A DNA stretch of 64,000 bases from Trematomus loennbergii (lineage: Eukaryota; Chordata; Actinopteri; Perciformes; Nototheniidae), in the NCBI GenBank assembly GCA_012861695.1, contig JAAOOA010000002.1:19196303-19260302 (forward strand), read 5' to 3'. Below, piece by piece: positions 47,290-64,000 of the stretch (positions are counted from its first letter, which is position 1; the number at the start of each line of letters is the position of its first letter). The notes below the pieces were generated by a model, which saw only the letters and a list, made by a program, of their open reading frames with translations, was not told the DNA's origin and did no database searches. A program made the position numbers and the translations under genes.

Positions 47290-50200
47290 ATCTCACACAC
47301 ACACACTAACAGGAAAACAGAACCTAAATACACACAGGACTAATCAAACCAACAAGACACAGGTGAGGAGGGAGGAGAAACACAGGGCACCAGGTGAACG
47401 CAATCACCAGCAACAGACAAGATGGGAGGGGAACACTTTTCAAACTAAAACAGGAAACAGAGACAGACAAACTAAAACATAGACAGATCGTGACAAATAT
47501 ATGCATGAATTACATATAATCACATGCTTCCTGTGCAATGTTTTAGCGTGGAACAAATGAATATAGTTCGCCAATAATGAAGCTATATAATCCGTAACGG
47601 AGACCGAGATCAATGGCCCCAGAGATCACCTCGGTTACAGCGTGGTCATGGTTTAACTCCAATAGAATTGACTCTGCATTTTTGATCGCACTCTAGAAGC
47701 TATGAGTAATAAATACACTCCAAAATGGTTAAATATCACTATTTCAGAGCAAAATAGTAATTACTCTGGAAAAAATACTCACCAATATTTCCTGTGCATA
47801 TGTGAATGTTTGTTGAGTTGTTCTGCGCTATTTTATTGTTAACTGAATGTCTAAGGGTTTACAACTTTGTGGCTGAGAACATTATCAATTTCAAGACATG
47901 AAGTGCACCCTTATAAGTAAGAACAGAACCATCAAGCGATGTCTGTGCTCATTTAAGTTTAAGCACTGCTTTATGTTGTTAGATTTCTTTGTTAGTAAGA
48001 GAAGACACTAGAAAAGAGATTCCTTTTACATGAACCATCCAGATCTCTCAGGTCTTCAGGGACTGGTTAGCTTTCTGTCCCCAGAGTCAGAACTAAACAT
48101 GGAGAAGCAGCGTTCAGTTATTATGCTCCAAATATCTGGAACAAACTCCCAGAAACCTGCCGGTCCGCTGCAACTCTTACTACTTTTAAATCCAGGTTGA
48201 AGACTTTTCTTTTTTCCGCTGCTTTTAATTGATATATTCATATCTTACCGGCACTGTAACTTTTATTCATGTACCTTTGTTATTCATGTTTTTTTATTAT
48301 CTTTGCTTTTAATTAGTGTTTTTAAATGCCATTTTAAAATATGTTTCTTAATGCTCCTAATGTCTTTCATTTTTGCAAAGCCTTGCCTTGTGTTGAAAGG
48401 TGATATAAATAAACTTGCCTTGCCTTGCCTTTGACATCATCATAGTATATAATGTCCCAAAATATGAAAGAAATCTTCATCAATCATCAGTATATGTCCA
48501 ACAAAGTCATAGTATAGTATTTTAATTATAATATGAAAAAAGTCATAGTATAGTTTGTTTGAAATTATGAAATATGTCAAAATATAGTATAGTTAGATGA
48601 ATATAAGTAATATTTTATCATGTTTATCATGTCATAGTATATTATGTCGAAAAAGTCAAGAAAAAGGACAGTGTACAGTATGTAGAAAATATGAAAAAAG
48701 TCATAATATAGAACGCTCAATTTCATTGTATAGTACGTCGAACATTATCATTTGAATTCACTTCTAGCCAGATGTTGACTTACATTTTTTTAGTAACTGT
48801 ATAAATTAAAATAACAACAATATAATTAGGAAACTGTAAACATAATATACAGATGTCAATTATCAATAAGTGAAATATCATAGATATGATATAAAAGTAA
48901 CTAAAAATGTAGAAAGTAATATTGCATTGTCCCTTTTTTTCTAATATGGTGCAGACCTCATTTTTTACATTAGCAGGATAGAAGTAAAAGCAGTGCTCTC
49001 TTTATTTAAACTGCAATAAAATATGTCACCTTCACCAATGAATAATAGTGTTAAATAAATGTAACACAATATCAATGAAAATAATCGTGTTTATCATTTT
49101 GGCCAGATCTGTGGCTTTTAAAGCTTCTGAGTGGCGTAATTTAGTTACAGCTGTTTTAATATTGTTATTCTTTTGCTTCTGGCGTTTATGCTATGCTAAG
49201 CTAACTGGGTCTCAACTCCATCTGCACATCACACAAAGACATGACAGTCATATTGATTTTCATTTTTTAATTCTTGGTATGAAATCAAACAACGAACCAG
49301 TAAACTCAGCATGGGGGTCCACGGCTCAATTATTCTCTGTGGCCCTTTAGTGGTATAATCTGATCAAAATCAAAACACCCAATCTTCCACCTCTTCAAAT
49401 AAATTCTTGACACAGTTGCTGGATTTCAACAAAACCTTTTTAATTTCACTGGTACTGTTTATAAAATCAGCGAGTCTGCTTTGATGCCAACTTAAACATG
49501 GTGTGTGATTTGTGTTTGTGTATGCGAGTTGGGATATGTGATTGCGTGTTGTTTAAAGTGTGCTGTGTGTGTTGGTACTGTGATGTTGCGTGTAATCTGT
49601 GAGTGTGAATGTCAGATTGCTTAATAAGGCAACATGCAGTCATCAGTTTCCATTGGCCTCAAAGTAAAAACACACAAACCTGCTCCAGACACAAACACAC
49701 ACACACTATGCTGGCTGACCCGGTTCTATATTAACGCACACACATATATTTATATAAACACACACATACAGTGCATACAGACACACACACCAAGGCTGGG
49801 CAGACAAGCAGTGAAAGGTGGCATCACACTGACTGAGAGGAATAGGGAATCCTCTGATTGGCTGAGACAGTTGATGGGCGGGAGCTCCCGAACAGCCAGG
49901 GTACAGACTTGTTAATGTGAAATAAAAACGACCCTAAAAAACAACTACACATCCCAGAATTCAAGCTGTACATATAACTACACAAAAAGCGGATCCATGA
50001 TAAACATTTAAAAAAAACGTTAATTCTGCTCTCTTTGCAGACTGACTGCCTCTTTGAATCATAATTTTTGTTATCACAGAACTAACACACTAAAGTCCAC
50101 ACGGTGAGGGTTTCTCCTGATGGCATGCAAACCAGTTTCACAAAGACTAAAAAGCAACTACACGATAACAAGAGGATGTCAGTATCAGCTGCTCATATTT

Positions 50201-51450
50201 CCCCTTAAGCAGCTCTTACTTTGAAAACAACATCCCACAGATTCTGAAGCTATATGTTTCATTGAGAGAAATGCTCAAGCCATGATGTTTGAACGGCCAC
50301 CAAATGAATTTGCTCTAATTGTATTGTACAGCATTTTAAGCACTTTTTTTGTGCCACTGGTGAAAAAGGAGACCATGTCCTGAATTCCCATGAACCAATC
50401 AGAATTTCGGAATGAAAAACTGGTTTTCTTCTCACTTTAAATTAGCTCATTGCTTGTTTTTGAGAAATTCCTTGAACATTTGAAGTTAAATTACTTGTGA
50501 AATAACTGCTCTTGTTTTCTCATGCATCACATGAACACAATTCAGGTTTACGCTCTAACAGCTGAGAAAAATGAGCATTGTGTATTGCTTCCTGGTTAAA
50601 ACCCTGTTTCTAAACGTCGAGGCCAAACACACACTAAGCCATACGAAGCTACACGGAGCAGCTGCTACTCTACAGTTACAACACGAGACGTCATTCTACA
50701 CAACTGTTCATGCAGTCTACTGTATCTAACTACTGCACACAAAACAGAATGATATCTGTCCTCAAAGAACGATTCCCTGTACACGCCTCTGGAGAGTTAC
50801 TTTATACGCCAGCAGCTACACATGCACACACACATATAAGCTAACATGAACACACAGGCACACAAACAGCGCATTACTCCCCCTCTTGTACCCTGCCTCA
50901 GTCCCTCAGTGAGTTATTGTTATTGTTGTGGACTGCAGAGGTTAAACTGTATCTACACACCAGACAATGTCCTACAGTTTACACCTGTTTGCCCAGTGTG
51001 TGTGTGTGTCTGCGCTGGCATCTGCGGTATGTACTGTATGTGTGTGTTTCATGCATGTGTACATTAAAGGTGTGTCTCTTGTTTGTGTGTGTTTGTGGGT
51101 GAGGTTACTCTATTGGTTGGTATGCGTGGGAGCTGTAACACCAAGCTTCATATCAGGACGACAGTAACACACAGGTGAGGCGAGGGTAAGACAGGCAGTG
51201 GAGGGAAAATCAGAGGGGAGGAGACGGGGTGAGGTGGCAGAGCGCTGCTGGGGGAGGCATCACGGAGTGACGACGAGGCAGAGGGGGAGATAGTGTAGGG
51301 GCTGAGATGCGGCATCCGGAAGAGTCTGTTTTAGTTGATTTTGGTTCTGTAAAGTCACAAAAAAATATGTCGAACATCTGGAGTCTGGTACAGTGAGGCG
51401 AGGGGAGCGAGGGGCCGCTGGAGAGCATGGGAGGGAGGTCCGGATGGCGA

Positions 51451-58476
<7,026 letters not shown>

Positions 58477-58559
58477 CTTGGGCGACGAGACGGCTGGGCT
58501 AGCCTGCTCCAAACGGGCCTGGTTGGTGCTTACAGTGAGCGTGCAAAAGAGATGATGTG

Positions 58560-58890
58560 AGAGCGTGTGAGTCTGTGAGTATGCGTGTGTGTGTGAGTGT
58601 GTGTGCCAGTGGCTCCTCCTCCCTTTGGTGCTACAACAGAGGGCTGAGAGGACTGCACAGCAGGGCTACAACACGCAGACTGAGGGAAGAGGGGGGAGGA
58701 AACAGCCGGTATGAACAAGATGGAGAGAAGAGGAGGAGGAGGAGGAGTAGGAGGAGAGATGGCCGGATGCTGCAGCATTTTCAAGTCATGCTGCAACCCC
58801 CTCCTCAGCCACACCTCCACCCGTCATCCATCTTTGTCCTGGTGATTCTCAGCCACAGTGCAGCTAGCTGTTTGCATATTTTGATTGGCA
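58560..58890 (-). promoter_or_regulatory. Possible sncg promoter/5' UTR region
   Basis: Upstream of the start codon on the minus strand there is CCAATCAAAATATGCAAAC (about 58,868-58,886), combining a CCAAT box with an octamer-like ATGCAAA, followed by CT/CA-rich leader-like sequence. The transcription start is not determinable from sequence alone. Confidence 0.25.
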
Positions 58891-60864
58891 GATTGCTCTG
58901 GACACACCTATAGATGCTTAGCCTGTGTACTGTTACATAACCATCAGAGCATCAGCACAGGAAGCAAAGAAGATTTATCACATCAAGTAACCCGATATGT
59001 ACATCGCTGTTTTATTGTATTTCATTTCATTAAGAGAAAAAGGAGAGCACCTGCAGCAATTTCCATTCTTATAAGGATAAAGCAAAAAGGCTTTGTCATC
59101 TCAACCTGAATGAATCACCACTCTCCCCTTCCTTTCCTCTTCCTCCTCTTCCCCTTCCTCTTCCTCTTCCTCCTTCTCTTCCTCTTCCTTCTTTTCTTCA
59201 CGTTTATCCCAGACATGCCAACTCAGCAGAACAGCAATTCTATGTATGATTTTGATGCTATTTTTATCCATTTTAATTAAATAGTTTTTAACCAAATAGT
59301 AACCAAACAAAGCCACATCATGGCCACAGAAAAAAAGCTGTTCCATCTATATTTCTTTTTGTATTCTGTCTCAGAACGTAGTAACGTGATATATTTGAAC
59401 ATTTTCAGAAAGGAGGATGTCTCATAGTTTCCGTCTTGCCGTACAGAATCATACTGTCCTCTGGTGGCCCTAACATAAAATACATCATGACACGGCATTT
59501 TGATTTACTGATGGTTGTCTTTAGACGTGCTCAAACCTTAGATATCATGTGACCAAACGACTCAATATCAATGCAGCATCGAAATACTACGCGTTACGAG
59601 CAGGACTCACCCCTTTATATTGGATTTCCTTTCTATTTTATAAGAACTTTTTGCATGAAAATTCAGCATTTTGTATTGAAGTATATGTAAGATGCTTTGG
59701 ATAAAAGCTGCAGCTAAATAACATATATAGTGTAATGTAAAACATGTCATGTTTTGGATTTTCAAAAAGAGGAACATGTGAAATTAGAACCCATGGCACA
59801 ATTGCCATGATAAGGAGTCCTAAAATATTTTACTTGCCAATAATAACCTGATTCTGATTCTCATTGATATGAGTGAGTATATTTAGTCATAAAACAGTTC
59901 AAGTTAACAAAAGACTGCATGAGAGGAGATGCAATTTGTATTTCATCCCATGTCTACATGTCAGTGTTGTCTCTTGATCGCAATAGTTTTTAATCTTACT
60001 CATGGAAATGTATATTGAAATAAAACAGTTAAATATTATTTTTTTATGAAGAAAACATTTCCCTGAGAGGAAGATTTTTCAATCACTATCACAGGGAAAC
60101 TATTAAAAACTCTCAGGCTTCTTACCCTGCTACCATTACTCTCCTTGTTGTCACCATTTCATAAATAGAAAACGACATATTGTGTTAAAAGCTATTAGGC
60201 TCTTCCTGAATGATGTCACACTCCCTCTGTAAAACAAAGAGCACTAGAAATGTTGCTCACCGTGCCTCCAGTTTTCTTCTTCCGAGTTACAAACATCTCA
60301 TTTGTGATCTTACAACAGTTCACTCAACCGTTTGGTTTTAAGAAAACATTTATTCACATTGATATAAGTACATTTGTGAGTGCATTTTTACATACTGTAT
60401 TTGTGCATGTCGGTAAATCTCTATGTGTGCATCTTTTGCTTTCTCACAAGCATGCTTAGTGTTAAAACTCATATGTTTGTGAATGCCGTTTATGTACTAA
60501 AAGAAACATCAGTTCTGCATTTTCATTTGATTATTTTTTGTACAATTTCCCTTTGATTTAAGAGAGACAGAACTAAAACAAACTGAAAAAAAGAGAGAAA
60601 GAGAAACCCAAATCGAGATCAGGTTTAGCAGCGGACGGATACATTTGACAGGTAATATTGAGCTTATGAACACATAGCATTCTCACACTAACAGTTAATA
60701 TCTCACATACTAATCTAGGCTACAACACTATCTCACATTCCTGAGGAGTTTCCTCCTCCTCCTGTTCCTTTTTTTATCCTTCCATAACTTATCCCCTTTT
60801 CCTTTTTACTCCTGTGCTTTTGTCCATGTCTTCCTTTACATGTCCTCCTGTTCTTTTTCCTCCT
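58891..60864. other. Intergenic region between ldb3 and sncg
   Basis: No gene recognised. Includes a polypyrimidine CTTCCT tract at 59,125-59,200 and AT-rich sequence. The region just below 60,865 would be the ldb3 3' UTR. Confidence 0.5.
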
Positions 60865-63487
60865 TTATTCCTGGACGTTGAGGATCTGTGAAGACAGTCC
60901 TTGGTGCCAGTTCTTCAGCTTGGCAAAGCGGGGACCTTTCACCTCTGACTCAAACTTCTCTCTGGTGGTGGGGAAGGCATTTACAATTTTAAAGGAATAG
61001 TTTGCTATTTAGTTAGAGGAGAAATGTGATAGCACTATTTAGTTTGTACACTTAAAGGTAGGGTAGGTAAGTTTGAGAAACCGGCTCGAGATCGATAGAA
61101 TTTGAAAATACACAACCGGAGAAAATCTGCCACTTCCTTACAGAGCCCCTCCTCCAACACACACGAACGCGCACATGACCAATGAGGGCACGAGATAAGT
61201 TTGTGCACAGATGGAAGGCTGACAGGCAGGTAGGCCATCCAGTTATTTTAGCCGGGCAGGCTAAAATTATTGGTCGTACTTTTTACAGTACTACGGCTTC
61301 CACAGATGAATTTTTTTTATGGATTTTTTGTCAAAGCACTTAAGATATTCATTGCTATCGGGATGTTAAGAGCATTCCATGGAATATAACAAAAAGTGTA
61401 TCTCGAGCCGGTTTCTCAAACTTACCTACCCCACCTTTAATATGAAGCTACTGCCAGCAGCTGGTTAGCTTGGTGTAAAGATTAGCTTCTCAAAACGTCA
61501 AAATAATGCCACATCTAAAGCTATTTTTGGCAGTGACCAGTAACTTCCTGGATTCTCTGCAGGCGTGTCGTTCTTACCTCGACTTCGCCAGGGCCTCCTC
61601 ATCTGGGTCTTGCACTGCATGGAAAATAAACATTTGGTAAGGTCAAAGAAAAACCTAACGAGACAATAAGCAGTAATGAGAGGATATCAGAGTCTGAACA
61701 AAGATTGTGGAGAGTTCCAAGAATATCAAAAGAGAAGGTAGGAAAAGACAAAAGGAGGAAAGAAGGAGTTTGTGTACTGACGGTATTCAGTTCCAGTGAT
61801 GTGGGCCAGCATCCTGAAGCTCTTGGACTGCAGATTGGCAGCACGACGAGCCCATTCAGATAGACTATCGTTCGTATCTCCTAATGGCCTGATCACTGCC
61901 TGGTAAACTGGAGATGCACAGTCTACCACGGGGTCCTTGATGGGCAGAGATCCACTGCAGGACACACAGTACTGTTAGAGCTCTGAGTAGTGTGAACTGT
62001 ATTTAAAGCCAACTAATATGTTAGATGATCATAAAGTACTTAATGCCCAGGATGTAATATCATCTACAACTGAAGAGTTGATATTACTTTTGTGTTTTTG
62101 TTTTGTTGGTTTTTGGCAGTGGTGAATTGAGTACTCAAATCTTATCATTAGAGAAAAGTAGCAATAACCGTATGTTACAAGTAAAAGTATCTTTAATATA
62201 TATATAAAGTATATTTAACATTTAACTTTAGTCAATGCATAACACATACAGTATAAGCATTGATAATATATCTAAAATACCAAAAGGAAAAATACTCTTA
62301 ATACTTTTTTTAAATTAATTTTTTATTAAGTCAGAAGCAACTTAAGCTATTTTAAAAATCATACAAGCATTGCCTTTGAATGTATTGAAGTTGAGGCTAA
62401 AAATGGAAAGCAAGTAGCAAGCAAGTAAATGTCCATTCATGTTTTAGGTGTCTTGCTTCAGGTGTATTTGTCTAAACGGCTGAATAATTTAACAAATTTT
62501 AGAGCCATTTGGAGCCATTATTTCCCAACACTAATGGCCGACAACATGATACCTTACATTGTTATTTCTATTCAAATAATAAAATTACCAAGCTAAAAAT
62601 CCTGATTATTAAAACGTGTGCTACTTTGATTGGTGACTTCCAAATAATGTTGGCTATTCTTTTTTTTGGGCAACCAGTGCCTTTATTGTAGAGACAGAGT
62701 TGAAATGGGGAGGCAGAGGAAATGACATGCGGCAGATGGACCTGAGCTGGATTCGAACCCGGATCCTCTAGTACATGGGCCCAATGTTGGCTATTCTACA
62801 CCTTTTTGTTATTAATAGCTTTATTAAACCAGATTGTATTACATTATGGGCAGTTATTACTCTTAGATCAATAATTGCATTGTTGCTTCTTGTTGCTATA
62901 AACTCCACGTTTAAGATAACTGTGAACAGTAGATATTGAACCGAGATTACAAAGCAACAAGACTGGATAGTGCCTTTCTTGGTATTCTTCAATGAGTGTT
63001 AGAAAAGTGAGTCAGTACCGATCTAGCAGACATGTTTTAAAAACTTGAGATTTGATACTCAGAACATTCCCATGCCATGAACTCCCATCAGGTTCCCGAA
63101 TGCTGTGATGATACTGGCTGCTTCAAAAGAAAACCTGAACTCATCTCACACTCTCACACTTTCACCAAAGTACCTCTAAGTACTTCTAGATAGGAAAATG
63201 AACTCCTGGTTAGTGAGTTTGAACATGATACATCATACTCGGACACAAGAAAAAACACATCAAAATGGACAATAAGATGCTGTGGTATTTGTCAACATTT
63301 TCCACAGTATTATTTATTATAATATTAATTCTAATTATATTAATATTATAATAGTTCAGGGATATTAGTTAAGGGGACACAAGGAGCAATGCACAAGCTG
63401 TTTTTAAATTATAAGACAAAGGCGAGGAGAGGCGGGGTAGAAAAGGAGCGCTGCTGTACTTACGACAAGGGGGAGCCCACCTCTTCG
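60865..63487 (-). CDS. ldb3: LIM domain-binding 3 (ZASP/Cypher), 3' exons, short isoform
   Basis: LDB3 is a Z-disc protein of striated muscle, binding alpha-actinin through an N-terminal PDZ domain that lies beyond this window. Exons seen: 61,954-61,782 ([20 protein letters not shown]...[13 protein letters not shown]), 61,614-61,578 ([11 protein letters not shown]) and 60,961-60,865 ([20 protein letters not shown]...ILNVQE, stop), all with GT-AG junctions and matching phases. They match the ending of the mammalian LIM-less short isoform. A 24-nt exon at 63,487-63,464 (EEVGSPL) has good splice sites and compatible phase but is tentative. No LIM-domain exons are visible downstream, so either this locus makes only the short form here or they lie outside the window. 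The ldb3a/b paralogue is unresolved. Confidence 0.88.
61052..61440. mobile_element. TTAA-flanked MITE in an ldb3 intron (389 bp)
   Basis: TTAAAGGTAGGGTAGGTAAG and its near-exact reverse complement CTTACCTACCCCACCTTTAA bound the element; inverted ends run ~40 bp through GTTTGAGAAACCGGCTCGAGAT. No coding capacity. Confidence 0.85.
62664..62786 (-). mobile_element. tRNA-derived SINE fragment
   Basis: On the minus strand GGGTTCGAATCCAGCTC is a tRNA-like B box, followed by the CATGTCATTTCCTCTGCCTCCCC-type body (described by position, about 62,705-62,735) and an AATAAAGGC end common in teleost SINEs. The A-box half is missing, so it is not a tRNA gene. Confidence 0.75.
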
Positions 63488-64000
63488 CTGAGGTCATAAC
63501 CAGGGAGGAAGGATGGGGGGGGGAAGGTGGAGGACGGCACAGGTGTGGTAGGTTGTTTGTTTTTTTGGTTGTGGATGGAATGAGCAGAGGAAAGTGGGTG
63601 AAAAGCACAAAGGAGTACGGGGCACGGACAAAGACAACATGGAAAAGCCCGCGCTTTGGGTAAAGTAGAGTTGTAGCAGCATAGGCTAAAAGGTAGGCTT
63701 ACATGATTTAAAGCTGCTTTTCAGGAGATGGGTCCATAAAATGGTTTTCAATCGGAAAAAAACAACAACATATTTTCTCACTTCTGACTGCTACTGATAT
63801 CTAGCATATCTTTGGAATTGAAACAAAAAAGGCTTCCTGGATTATATATAGATACAACAGGTTTGTGTCAGTTTTATATATTTCAACTTTCTGTCATTTT
63901 TCGGGATATTCTCATACACTGCACTATCATTTGTTCACAACCCACATAATCAGTTCGCATTTCCACACAATCATAAGCCAGGACATAAAGAATGACAAAG
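63488..64000. other. ldb3 intron sequence to window end
   Basis: No further exon could be supported. Contains a C/G-rich tract just upstream of the tentative 24-nt exon, acting as its polypyrimidine tract on the minus strand. Confidence 0.4.

Larger units (their letters stand above)
36657..47790. mobile_element. MITE-like insertion in unit 2, split by the DIRS element
   Basis: Units 1 and 3 read directly across this point. The left part (36,657 to about 37,205) begins CACACAGTAAATTTCTCTGAG and repeats TTTTACTC motifs; the right part (47,290-47,790) ends AATACTCACCAATATTTCCTGTG, an approximate inverted match. The ~500-bp pieces on each side of the DIRS element fit one earlier element that was then split. 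Superfamily and target duplication unclear. Confidence 0.6.
30852..48029 (+). repeat. Tandem unit 2 (with an 11-kb insertion)
   Basis: Starts CATGAACCATCC directly after the end of unit 1 and ends GAGATTCCTTTTACAT at 48,029. Its own sequence is 30,852-36,656 and 47,790-48,029, about 6 kb, nearly identical to unit 3. The rest is a nested set of mobile elements. It contains intact copies of the sncg terminal exons. Confidence 0.9.

Noticed and set aside
51210..51428. 72-codon minus frame, repeated at 34,051 and 28,589
   Set aside because: Lies in the sncg 3' UTR and differs between units; no start context or domain.
62664..62786. Possible tRNA gene
   Set aside because: Only a B box and SINE-type body are present; no cloverleaf can be formed.
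63060..63125. Possible extra ldb3 exon ending in GMGMF-stop
   Set aside because: An acceptor-like AG is present, but the reading does not match LDB3 and stops at once.

Overview
The window is vertebrate nuclear DNA, almost certainly from a teleost fish. Genes have long introns, there is no operon structure, and the repeats are of fish type: DIRS-like and Gypsy-like retroelements, L2-like LINE tails ending in TTGCC repeats, hAT and TTAA-type MITEs, and a tRNA-derived SINE. Three recognisable host loci fix the position: ldb3 (minus, about 60.9-63.5 kb, 3' part only), a gamma-type synuclein sncg (minus, 51.4-58.5 kb, all five coding exons found) and a decayed 3' piece of glud1 (plus, 17.15-22.93 kb). 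LDB3, SNCG and GLUD1 are neighbours in the human genome too, with SNCG and GLUD1 in opposite orientation, so this is conserved synteny.

Layout. 1-2.6 kb: decayed Gypsy-like gag and nested MITEs. 2.55-12.6 kb: a broken, roughly 10 kb inverted repeat, invaded by a hAT derivative, a TTAA element, a second MITE copy and a 147-bp tandem array. 12.6-14.4 kb: an older partial copy ('copy 0') of a unit seen again further right, carrying a solo LTR with perfect 5-bp target duplications. 14.4-17.0 kb: an element with ~340-bp inverted ends enclosing a possible two-exon gene and a BED-finger fragment. 17.1-22.9 kb: glud1 remnant with a duplicated, damaged exon; one intron contains an antisense two-exon relic with a TATA box and an interferon-response-like motif. 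23.0-54.2 kb: three head-to-tail copies of a ~6-kb unit that contains the last two coding exons and 3' UTR of sncg. Unit 1 holds a LINE, itself interrupted by another transposon; unit 2 holds a MITE containing a DIRS-like element with further insertions; unit 3 supplies the actual 3' end of sncg. 54.2-64 kb: the rest of sncg and ldb3 with ordinary introns.

The most notable points are the tandem triplication of the sncg 3' end (units 2 and 3 each keep an intact pair of terminal exons), the DIRS-like element with its inverted ends and internal complementary region, the exact 147-bp repeat with three-monomer higher-order structure, and two small unrecognised spliced loci (15.2-16.3 kb and 17.98-18.88 kb). 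All calls come from reading the sequence; no database search was run.
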